A stretch of DNA of 64,000 nt, taken from contig OX387189.1 in the NCBI GenBank assembly GCA_947561395.2, positions 23,994,329 through 24,058,328 on the forward strand, read 5' to 3'. The notes beneath the pieces are model-generated. The model was not told the DNA's origin and did not search any database. It was given only the letters and a program-made list of their open reading frames with translations. Made by a program: the position numbers and the translations under genes. Source of the stretch: Buxus sempervirens (taxonomy: Eukaryota > Streptophyta > Magnoliopsida > Buxales > Buxaceae). Positions 1 to 9,456 of this stretch are shown one piece after another; the stretch's first letter is position 1; each line of letters begins with the position of its first letter.

Positions 1-1391
1 AAGTCTCATCCGCCCTTGAAAAGAGGAAGATGTCATCCGCAAAAGCAACCATAGCGATCTTGGGGTCTTCACATCTAGGATGGAGCTGGAAATTTTGCTT
101 TGTTGCTTTCATGATGATTCCCTGGAGCAGCTCCATGAGAAAGACAAAAAGATAGGGTGAAATAGGGTCACCTTGCCTGAGACCTATTGCACCCTTGAAC
201 CAACCATGAGAGGTGCCATTCAGAATTATGGAGAAGGATGTGGTAGTGATACATTCTTCGATCCACCGAATAAAGTTTGAAGGAAAGTTCATGCTTTGGA
301 GAATTATTGGGCTATACTCCATATAACTGAGTCAAAGGCCTTTCGTAAATCCACTTTGAAAGCTCACCTGGGCTCCCCTTTATCAATGTGATAGCTGTGA
401 ACCAATTCATGCACAAGCAAAATGTTGTCAATAATCATTCTCCCTGGAACAAATGCTGTTTGGTTTATGCTCACCAAGTCATCCATTACATTCTTCATTC
501 TGTTGGCAAGGATCTTCGAGATGCACTTGTATATAGTTCCCATACAAGAGATTGGCCGGAAATCACTGATAGAGGTTGGGTTCTTGGTTTTCGAAATAAG
601 GTTTATGAAAGAGTGATTTACTTGTTTGAGAAGGGAATTGGAGGAAAAGAAACTCAATACAGCATCTTCAACTTCTGTTCCAACAATACTCCAAGCCTCC
701 TTGAAGAAACCTGAAGTGAAGCCATCAGGCCTCGGAGCTTTGTTTTCATTCAAGGTAAACATTACTTTCTTGATCTCCTCCCTAGTGATGGTTTCCCCAT
801 ATCATTCATCTGTTGCACATTCAATCTTTTGTCAATAAGATCATGGAAGCTATCAAGAGTAAGGTCTCCAGCTACAAACTTCGTCCCAAGCAAGTCTTGA
901 AAATGGTCTAAGAATAGTCTTTTAATCTCATTAGGATTTTCAACATTGTCCCCCCGATCATTGTATATGCTGTTAACCCTATTAAATGATCTCCTTGTCA
1001 TGATAGATTGGTGGAAAAAGGATGTGTTACTATCACCAGACTTGAGCCATTGGATTCTCGATTTTTGCTTTAGTTGCTATTCATGGATCCGGTTCAGTCT
1101 TAAGACTTCTCTCCGGCGATCCTTCTCCTTTAAGGCCATGCTCTCATTTGTTGGGTTTGCATCAAGAGACTTCTGGCAATCAGCAAGTTCAATTTGTGCA
1201 CTTAAAAACCTGCCGTAAACATTTTAGAATTTCTCATGACTCCATGCTCTTAGTCTCTTCTTGAGATTTTTTAGCTTAGTAACCAGTCTGAACATCGGCG
1301 TACCCACGACTTGGATGCTCCATTCTTCTATTACCAAGTCAAGAAAGTCATCCTCCTTTCCCCAGGAGTTGAAGTACTTGAAAGGTTTGGG

Positions 1392-1745
1392 TGTAACGCC
1401 CAAGACCCATAACCAGCAAGATATTGTCCGCTCTGGGCCCACAGGCCCTCACGGATTTGTTCTTAAGGATAACACGAGAAAACTTCCCAGGGGTCACCCA
1501 TCCTAGCAGTGCTCCCACCCGAGCACGCTTAACTTTAGGGTTCCCAGGGGATTTAGTCCCGTGTAGCTCCTTAAAAGGCATCTTGCTAATTTGGGGGTCT
1601 TAAGACTACTTATAGCATCTCCGAGTGTTGTGAGATCCCAACCATATGCACATCCTCGCCTGGTAGTTCACCACTGTGGTAGCTCGCCCAGGTCTCTCAC
1701 CCCGCCCACATCACAGCCGCCCACTCAGACAGCCAGGATGTCACA
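1392..1745 (-). mobile_element. Cassandra-type (TRIM) solo LTR with 5S-like sequence
   Basis: The 354-bp insert begins TGTAACGCCC and ends GATGTCACA on the plus strand (TG...CA). It is flanked by a perfect 5-bp repeat TTGGG at 1387-1391 and 1746-1750. Removing it joins the LINE reading GTKVHKGP to KPFKYF, the expected ORF2 continuation. The insert contains a 5S-rRNA-like segment, which is the defining trait of Cassandra terminal-repeat retrotransposons in miniature. Only one LTR is present, so it is a solo LTR left by LTR-LTR recombination. Orientation is set from the 5S-like strand. Confidence 0.87.
1471..1567 (-). other. 5S rRNA-like segment inside Cassandra LTR
   Basis: Read on the minus strand, this segment matches the 3' two-thirds of plant 5S rRNA: GTTAAGCGTGCT (the A-box region of the internal Pol III promoter), then a diverged GGGTGGGAGCAC, then CTAGGATGGGTGACC (the C-box region), CTGGGAAGT and CTCGTGTTA. 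The match is imperfect and embedded in an LTR, so this is not a functional 5S gene. In Cassandra elements such sequence is thought to act as a Pol III-type promoter. Confidence 0.8.
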
Positions 1746-2464
1746 TTGGGACCTTTGTGCACTTTAGTACCCAATGAGATAACACAAGGACTATGATCAG
1801 AGATCCCTGGAGGTAGGAAATCTGCTTCTGAGTCCTGGAATGAATGTATCCATGCACAATTGATGAGAGCCTTGTCTAGTTTACAAGATATTCTATTATC
1901 CCCAGCACTACAATTACTCCAAGAAAAGTTATTCCCTTTGACCTTCATATCCAGTAGCATGGCATTTTCAATGAAGTTGTTTAGGTCCTACATAGAACTG
2001 TCTTTAGGCCTTCTCCCACCATGCTTTTCATTGATGGATCTAACACAATTCAAGTCTCCAAGCACAAGCCATGGGTCTGCAGGTGTGATTCTTCTCAGGT
2101 CTCTCCACAACTGTTTCCTCAAGACAGCATTATTCTGAGCATAAACAAAGGAGATGTAGCAAGTGTGTTGAATCTGGGCACTTTGCACTCTATAGTGGAT
2201 TACCTGATCCGTTATAGTGATTGGTGAGATATGAACCTGAGCTGAATCCCAACAGATAATAATTCTCCCCTTTAGAGCATTTTTGTAGTTATCTATGCAA
2301 CTCCATGTAGGACAAATCTGAGCACAGGTTACTACTTTGTTCACTTGCCTTATCTTTGTTTCTAACAAGCTTATTACACTGATGCAGTGCTTCTCAATGA
2401 GACTTCTAACGTTCCACTGTTTCCCCGGGGTCATTTAGCCCTCTTATGTTCTAGTTGGCTATGT

Positions 2465-4231
2465 TTAACATGGAGAATGGTGGGTTTTAGACAGGCCTGC
2501 CAACACCTTTGTCTTGAGTCTAGCATCCCTCATTGCGACTTCGTTTACCAGAAGTTTCTTTTTTCCATTTTGTTTCTTCTTCTTTTTCGAGCTACAGGAA
2601 CCCCGGCTAGTAAATGTTTCCTTATCCTCGATTGCATTCGGAGAACTATATCTATTCAATGAAATTACTTCGCCACTTTGCGTCTCTTCAGGTGCCGAAG
2701 CATAGTGAATGTCATGGGAAGAGATCCCATGGGCAGCATTGGACATAGGTTCTTGAGGTATTGCTGAGAGACACCCTCCACTATATCTTCATGTGCATTC
2801 ACTGGAACTTTGTTGTGAAGAACCACTTGCCATTCAGATCCATCCCCCATACCAAGCTGCCCAGAGATGCTAGAGTTATGCTGGACCAAAGGTTGTAGAG
2901 GCAATATGATGGACAGCTCACCCCATATTTCATTGCCCACTTGGAGATCAAAAGGAATCTCATCATTGTGCTCAATAGTCTGCAAAGATAGGAAAACATC
3001 TCGTTCTTCGCTTCCAGAAACCTTACTTGCTTCACCTAGGCATTCCCTTGGCACACATTCAATCACTGGCAGCACTGGAACAAGTTCACTAGTCTCTGCA
3101 TGATTAACATCTCTGTCTTTCAGAACTCACTATTATCGGCTCACATACTTGATCTCCTCTCTTCTGTTTGCCCTTTGCCATAACAGTAATCCAATGCTGC
3201 CCAGATACGTCATGATCAGAGACAGCTTGGCAATCTGCATTGGTACCAACTATGTCTTTGTGAGAACCATCTTGCTCTGGAGGAAACCCCCCAAAACCTC
3301 CACCATCATCAGTGAATGACCTACCAGTAGGCACCCAAGCCTTTGCCGGAGCATTAGGAGACTTATTCTCAGAATGACCGAAGAGCTTGCAGTGCACACA
3401 CTTTATAGGTTTCCATTCATACTCCACTTCGACCTCAATATCATCTTCAGCTTCTCCATTGTCACCTTGGACATTAAGGAATAGAAACTCAGGGTAGTTG
3501 CAATCCAAATCAATCTCCACACACACCCTAGTGAAGTTCAATCTTGCTGTCCTCTCAGTTGCTTCATCCAGGTATAGCGGCTTTCCTACACCACTTGCCA
3601 AGAAACTCAAACCTGCAGGTGTCCAATATTCCATTGGCACATTATACAATTTAATCCAGATAGGAAGCTTAGGTAAAGAAGCCTTCTGCAATTGCATATT
3701 GTGCTGCCAATCCTGCAAAACCATAAGCCTCCTTGCAAAGTGCCATGGAGCATGTTGCATTACTCTGCTCCTGGTAGCATCATTTGCAAAACGAAAAATG
3801 TAGAAGTCTTTTCTTGCCACCGAAACTTGTACATTCCCTTCCCTTCCCCATAGCTTTTTTGCAATGCTTTGGACCACTGCTAATGGCAATTTCTTGTCAA
3901 AAAAGTGCCCTACCAAACTCCCATTCCATAGCTTAATGCCTTCATTTGCAACATCTAATGGTGGGGAAACCACAACCTGACCCTCTACTATAGGAGGATA
4001 GTACTGTAGGTTTGTTCTAGAGTTTGAGCCACTACCAAATAGCGTAGACCAAGGCTTTTCTGCCTCTAAGGACCTTACAGAAACAAGTATGGATGCCTGA
4101 CCTCCATTAGGTGAAGAACCCCTATTACCATGGCCTGGACTGCCCTCTACAGGGCGAGAAGAAGAATGTGGATTTGAATTCCCCAAAGGCGGGAACTCCA
4201 AATTCAAATCAGAACCCGATGCCATGGCCAT
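2465..4231 (-). pseudogene. LINE ORF1, gag-like (DUF4283 type), broken
   Basis: ORF1 of plant L1 elements binds the RNA. The start is chosen at 4231 (MAMASGSDLNLEFPPLG) rather than the in-frame ATG at 4294, because this N-terminus resembles family members. The first 376 codons are open to 3104. They include a DUF4283-like segment (GHFFDKKLPLAVVQSIAKKL... about residues 100-230) and a zinc-knuckle-like CVHCKLFGHSENKS whose final cysteine is serine. After 3104 the reading shifts frame: 2665-3075 is one piece and 2465-2746 (lysine-rich KKKKKQNGKKK) is the last. It ends at 2465, overlapping the ORF2 start by a few bases, as is normal for these elements. At least two frameshifts are needed, so it is a pseudogene. 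Confidence 0.8.
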
Positions 4232-4710
4232 GGCCGAACAACAGACAGGCAAATCCCGAGCCCTGTAGAAACACACCACCAAAGCACAGTCCAACTATCC
4301 CTACGAAGCTCAAAGCCCCAAGCTGGGAGAACTTCAGCATTCGCCTTGAAAACCCTCGCACCCCAATAGAACACGAGAGCCTTAAATTAGGAACCCTGCC
4401 CAGACGGGAACACCTTAAGAAGCCTCTTGCAATGTACCTGGGAATACCCCCAACAAGTACCTAAACAGACACCCAGGGACAGCGGATTCCCACCTGATGA
4501 GACAAACATCCACGAACAGGGGATTCCTTACCGGCACGAACAATAGCACGGGAGCTCCTTAGAATGAATGTACCCAGGGATGGTCGCCGGCGGCACACCG
4601 GCGAACGAGCAGAACAGACACTTTCAAAAACGGCGAGCAGAATGGACACCTTCAGAAACATGGAAACCTTCAAAACGGACACCTACTTGTTAACACCATT
4701 TTATGACTTA
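4232..4710 (-). other. LINE 5' leader
   Basis: Between the ORF1 start and the CACTA TSD (GTA, 4711-4713) lies GC-richer sequence with CGCCGG-rich stretches near 4580-4620 and no coding signal. I read it as the LINE 5' UTR, possibly followed by a few tens of bases of older target DNA. No LINE TSD can be recognised. Confidence 0.5.
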
Positions 4711-4717
4711 GTACACT

Positions 4718-5808
4718 TGTTGCTCCAAAAATGGGCCGGTGTGGACACGTGTCGGAGGCGATGATGTGTCTCTACGCGGGCGTGCCAGTATCGTTTGATA
4801 CAATTGATTTTGGGTTGAACCCTGACCCCGGGCACCTGTTCCGAATCTGAACCGGAATCGGTCCAGTCGTACTGCAAGTCACCTGTAATATAAACGGGTC
4901 AGGCGATGGTATGAAGACTAGGGGTTCGGTCTTCGTTTCGGGTTCTTGTAAGTGTTTGAAAGCGAAAGCAACTAACGGCACACAAATACTTTATTAATAA
5001 ATCGGCCGAATAGCCGAAAGCGACAACAGATAATCCTCAAAATGGAAACAAAAGTACAAAAGAAAATCGACAGGGCTGGCAGGACCGGCCTGTCCTGGTC
5101 TTATAGCCGTGATCGGGTATAAGAGCAGGAGGAAGGGGGCGGCTGCTAGCAAAGCCAATTCAGGGGGTTCACCTCGGATTGCTGCTTACCCGAAAATACA
5201 CGAGTCACCTGGCGTGAACAGAGCGAGTCTCGGGACCGGCTGCTCGGGATTCTGTAAAGACAGAACTGCGAGTCAGGGGCGGCCTCAACTTACTCTCCGG
5301 TGGCAGGATTCTGGTGTTAATCGGAGTAAAGAGGGGTCGGAGATGTCACTGCGACTGGAAGCAGTGAGAGAAGTCCTAGTTTATCCGTCTGTATTAGAGG
5401 GGATAAAGGATCACGGATGATCAAAATAATATAATAACCGGTTGCGGTTGTGTGGATTGTGTCCATGAGTTCTTCGAATTGGTGCCTTTTATAGCCGTTC
5501 CTTGACGGTTGCTCAACTTCCTACTCTCGTACGATCTTCATGGCGGTTGGTTATCTTCAGTTCTCTGTTTCAAAGTGATAACCGCCCAGCCATAATCTGA
5601 AAATAATTCTATTCTTGAACGGCCGACGGCACGATCTTCTGATATTTATGGTTTTGTCGTATTGGCTTGCGTGGCTCGAACCGCATTCTTCTGTATGCGT
5701 GCTGACGTGGTCGGCTCAACCCTTCAAAGTCTACGGGTCGTGGCCTAACCAAGCCACCTAGGCACCACGTGTCCTTCTCTTATTCGTCGGTTATATAGGG
5801 TGTAAACA
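4718..5808 (-). repeat. Gypsy 3' LTR
   Basis: This 1,091-bp LTR reads TGTTGCTCC...TGTAAACA on the plus strand and is the same length as its partner at 20246-21336. Being next to the polypurine tract, it is the 3' LTR of the minus-strand element. A 103-residue open frame (5109-5420) also occurs in the partner, but this is LTR sequence and not a gene. Confidence 0.95.
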
Positions 5809-5822
5809 TTGCCCCCCTACTT
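5809..5822 (-). promoter_or_regulatory. Gypsy polypurine tract
   Basis: Directly inside the 3' LTR, the minus strand reads GTAGGGGGGCAA and then the LTR. A G-rich purine run at this spot is the expected primer for plus-strand DNA synthesis. Confidence 0.7.
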
Positions 5823-5957
5823 ACTTGTGACGCCGTCATCGGCCGGTGTGATGAGTAAGTATTTTCGGGTTTTTCAAAATTTGTCCGTCGTTTGATGTGA
5901 AAAGATCGCGCCGTTTCCCTACGATCGTAATGATGAAACCTTTCGGATTTCACCTTC

Positions 5958-5963
5958 TATAAA
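5958..5963 (+). promoter_or_regulatory. TATA box candidate for antisense gene A
   Basis: TATAAA (in TTCTATAAAGTACC) lies 70 bp upstream of the ATG at 6033. A pyrimidine-rich leader (CTTTCTTTTT...CTTCTTC) lies between them, as in many plant promoters. It supports independent transcription of gene A against the direction of the retroelement. Confidence 0.5.
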
Positions 5964-6032
5964 GTACCATAGCCGAGATTTTACTTTACTCTTTCTTTTT
6001 GGCTGTTTGTCTTTTCTTCTTCTTTGTCTTCA

Positions 6033-9015
6033 ATGGCGGGCACTCTCATATACTATCCTTCTACAGTCGAAGTTTTCGGCAACTCGATATCTGTAGGCCC
6101 CTTCATTTGTGCCAGTAATGCTCCTTTGGAGGCCCCGACTGAGAAAGTGAGGGGCCCTTTACTCTTTACTGACGAAGAGAATCTCCATCTACCTCTTCGC
6201 TTTCGAAATTGGCCGACTGCTTACCCTGAATGGAAAGCTTGGGTTGATCGCATGAAGGATCGTTTTGCCGTTGTTTGGCGTAAGACAGGTATTTATGACA
6301 TGATTATCTTTTCCTGTCACTCTATTCCCTGCAATCGCGATCTTCTCTGCGCCATGAGTTCATTCTGGAATACTCACACCAACACCTTCAATTTCCCTTG
6401 CGGAATGATGACTCCTACTGTCATGGATGTCTGCTTTATTACTGGTTTCTTCGCGACTGGTCATGAGATCCGGGTCGGTATGGCGGACCTTAAGGATTAC
6501 CAGCATTTACCTCCGATGGAAGTGGGTGACAAAGGGAAAGAGGTAGAAAAGAAACGAAAGCAACCCTCAACGAAGAATAACAGGGCTTTCAAGAAGGCAC
6601 GATCTTCTCGGCCAAAAGGTATTGTGTTGTCCGAGCATGAACCTCCACCGTCGGAGAGCGAATCTCCACCAACTTCAATTCATTCATCTTATCGGTCCTA
6701 CATCAAGGACTGTGCCAAATTCCGGCCTCCAGCTTATGCAGATGACGTGGAACACTTCTACTTTCTTCTTTATTTTTTCTGCAACTTTGTATTCTGTTCC
6801 AAGGCTCAAGCAGTTACCAAAGAGTATTACTCATTGGTCAAGTTAATTCTGGGTGAGTATGAAGTTGCCCTTGCTCCTTACTTTTTATCGGTTTTATACC
6901 GTTCACTTCAAGAGTTTGTTCATGGCTCCCTTCAGAATCCTGGGGGGCCATTGTGGTTCCTTCAATTTTGGGCTTATCACTATTTTCCATCCCAGTTTTA
7001 TGCTCAAATACCGATCACTCCCAACATGCCTTCTGATTTTGGTGGCCACGCCTGTTTGGCTGCCACTCCAGCTGTTCTATCTTTTTTTGAATGTTTCCGC
7101 TTCTTTTTCAATCTTCATCATTTTCCTACTCCTCCTTTTGAAGTCTCCGTAAATTCTCCCGGTTTCCTTTCAATGGTGGATGACATAACTGACGAGCAGC
7201 ATCTCATCTAGGCCAGTTTTCTAAAGGCTCGAAATTTAAATTATGCTGTGAAGTCAATTAACAAGAAACCGGGGTATGAAGTATACTTGCCCAATTGTGT
7301 CGGCCGGCAATTTCAATATGAACAGAGGATTCCCTTATTTGATGTGGATGGTTTGTTCACAATCAATTCTAAATCTGTTGATCGGTCGTCTGTCACTGTA
7401 GCCGAAGCTGCCGATATGGAAGATGCTTATAGAGTTGCTGCCGTTGACTTTCGACTTCCCTTTCTTCCTCGTCGTCACGAATGTCGCCGTGATTTCCATG
7501 TTTGGTGGAAATCTTTGTGGAACAACATCTGCTGTTATTCGGCCGATTTTTATCTGGAAAGACTGGGTCTGTTTGAGCCTTTGGTTTCACCTATCCAAGA
7601 AGGTACATTCTTATCTTTCTTGTTTCTGATCCGCTTGATGTTCACTCATTTTTTCTGTCATTAGGTAAAGTTCCGCCTCTAGCTTTGGAGGCTAGTCCAC
7701 TTGAACTTTTGCCTGAACCTGTCCAAGAAGATATCAGTTCAGCTATTCGGTCACCCGGTGAAACGCCGTTTCTTACCTTGGAGGCTCATGCTTCTCCTTC
7801 CGGGGAATTGGCCGAAGATGATGCGTTGTCACCAGAATGTCCTCTCTCGATTGTCCCGTATGAAGATGATGAGGATCCCGATGACGTCCCACTACGACGG
7901 CGTCCTCGGAAGGTACTGAATCTTTATTGCTCATCTTTTTAGTTTTATTTTTTCTTTCTGACACCTCATTCTTCTAGGCTTCGAGTTCCTCGGGTCCAAC
8001 TGCTTTTTCTTCCAATGTCATGGAATCCTCTTCGGATCTAGTTGTTGATCCTATGTCTGTTTTTGATTCGGCCAATTTCTCTGTTCCTACCGAAGCATTG
8101 GATTCTCCTGGTAGTGTCGTTGCAGCAGCCCCTTTAGCACTTCCTGAAGGTCAGGAGCATTTATCCATTCGAGAGGTTTCTCTAGAAAGAAGTCCATCTC
8201 CCGACTTACCTCCTGGATATGAGCAGAGTGCTGCCCTACCGGTAGTTGGGATTGCAACGTCTACCATTTCTATTGGGCCTTCCGACCCTTCTGCCTTGGC
8301 CGATATTCTTCCTAATTCTCCTGTTACAGCAGCGGAAGTTGATATTGATCGGTCGAAGCAAAAGCTTATTGACTTGGGGAGTTCCAGTACATCACTTATT
8401 CCTTCTTTTGCTGCGGGATCACTCCCTGGTGATGGCCGATTGGACACTATCTTGAACGATGTCTGTTCTACTCTCTCATCGGATGGTTCATCTGAGCCCT
8501 TATTTCCAACGAGTATCCGATCGGAGATTATCCGCCTCCTCTCTCCAGGAATAATTGGTATTTCCGAAGAGACTCTTACCCGTGTGATGGCATTGGCTGC
8601 GCAGCTTCGGGATCTCTCTTCTGTATCTCCTGATGTCAAATCGGTGTTCTCTCAACTTACTCTCCTTTACCCCTATAAAGTTGTCTTTGACCATCTCTCG
8701 GCCAAATTACATGAAATGAGTAATACGGCCGATTCTGTTGATGGCCGATATCAACATTTGCAACAGTTGAGGAATGAGCGCGAGATTTATCATCATCAGT
8801 TTACTGAAACGGTCCACCGTATAAACACCATTGATGATGATATTTCGGCGGTCGACCGTCAGATTGCTGAGTTTCAGTCTAGGAGGTCTGATCTTGTAAA
8901 TCAACGGGAGGAACTTCTTCGTACGAATAACGCTATTGATGACATCCTGAAAGAGAAGACCCGCCAGTGCATCGAGATCTCCTACGAGCTGAAATCGGAG
9001 ATAGAGTTGGCTTGA
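6033..9015 (+). pseudogene. Antisense gene A: plant mobile domain (PMD) protein with coiled coil
   Basis: This gene runs opposite to gag-pol. The ATG at 6033 starts MAGTLIYYPSTVEV. A PMD (aminotransferase-like, mobile-domain) region follows, with the hallmarks PEWKAWVDRM, FWNTHTNTF and MTPTVMDVCFITG (about residues 60-150), a basic insert (KKRKQPSTKNN), and a second PMD part ending GPLWFLQFWAYHYFP. Inferred introns are 7603-7664 and 7913-7977, both GT-AG, and all codon phases fit. The last exon to 9015 is Ser/Pro-rich and then coiled-coil-like. A TAG at 7209-7211 interrupts the frame. It is either a nonsense mutation or the 3' end of a 63-bp GTAAAT...TAG intron at 7149-7211, which would keep the frame and resembles the other introns in size. 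If spliced so, the product would be about 930 residues. PMD proteins occur in host silencing factors and in transposons; the function here is unknown. Confidence 0.72.
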
Positions 9016-9456
9016 GGTTCCTCTCTGCTTCGGTCCACTTTGGTTGAAGAAAGACGGTCTGCCCAAGAGTCTTTTGACCGTATATATTCTGCCATTTTAA
9101 GTACTTCTTTGTAAAGCATTTAATGAATTAAATTCTTTTTTTGGAATCCATTTTGCCAACTGTCCTAGCCGTCAGAATCGGCTCCTTTTTCGACAACGTT
9201 CATCTTTTCGATTTGATTCGTCCGTATGATCTTTACCCTTAAAAACGCTTTATTCGAGAAGATATTGAGCCGCCGTTTCGATTTCTTCGGGAAGGCGATT
9301 GTACTATCAACACCTTTTTTGGGAAGACATCAGTCTTATCAACGCCCTTCTCGATATTTTGAATCATTACGAGCTCTCCTTCCTGCAGACGTTTCCTTGC
9401 TTCGTTTCATCTTCTTCTTCCTTCGAGCTCTTCTTCTCTGGTTTCTGATATCGATC
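9016..9456 (+). promoter_or_regulatory. Spacer between the antisense genes
   Basis: This 441-bp spacer holds the end of gene A's 3' region and the pyrimidine-rich upstream region of gene B. No strong TATA box is evident. An in-frame extension upstream of 9457 exists but looks non-coding. Confidence 0.4.

Larger units (their letters stand above)
1..2471 (-). pseudogene. LINE ORF2: endonuclease and reverse transcriptase, broken
   Basis: ORF2 should make the nicking endonuclease and reverse transcriptase used for target-primed integration. The probable start is the ATG at 2471, just after ORF1 ends; its reading MLNIAN*NIRGLND has a stop where the family has W. Endonuclease motifs follow: SLLETKI, FVYAQN, LGDLNCVR and ISDHSPCV (about 2400-1760). 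A 354-bp LTR then interrupts the frame at 1745-1392, and the gene resumes with KPFKYFNSW near 1386. RT motifs are NKAPRPDGF (about 740), FRPISCMGTIYK, AFVPGRMIIDN, then, after a frameshift near 364, KAFDSV, GLRQGDPISPYLF and the catalytic FADD (43-32). At least three frameshifts or stops are visible. The gene leaves the window before its end. Confidence 0.88.
1..4710 (-). mobile_element. L1-type LINE, decayed, 3' end outside window
   Basis: The minus strand shows the two-ORF order of plant L1-type LINEs: a gag-like ORF1 (2465-4231) followed directly by an endonuclease-reverse transcriptase ORF2 (from 2471 leftwards past position 1). Both ORFs carry frameshifts and stops, so the copy is dead. 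The 3' UTR and poly(A) lie left of the window. The exact 5' end is not visible. LINE-like GC-richer leader continues to about 4690, and a CACTA transposon starts at 4714. A Cassandra-type LTR is inserted in ORF2. Confidence 0.85.

Noticed and set aside
1471-1567. A genuine 5S rRNA gene
   Set aside because: It covers only part of 5S, is diverged, and lies inside a TG...CA insert with a 5-bp TSD.
3498-3803. Plus-strand ORF opposite LINE ORF1
   Set aside because: A shadow of ORF1 in another frame, with no motif or start context.
5109-5420. 103-residue open frame in both Gypsy LTRs (also 20637-20948)
   Set aside because: Identical position in both LTRs means it is simply duplicated LTR sequence. 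No start context or known domain, and no independent evidence of selection.
8151-8639. 162-residue minus-strand ORF
   Set aside because: It is the shadow of the coding exon of antisense gene A on the plus strand.
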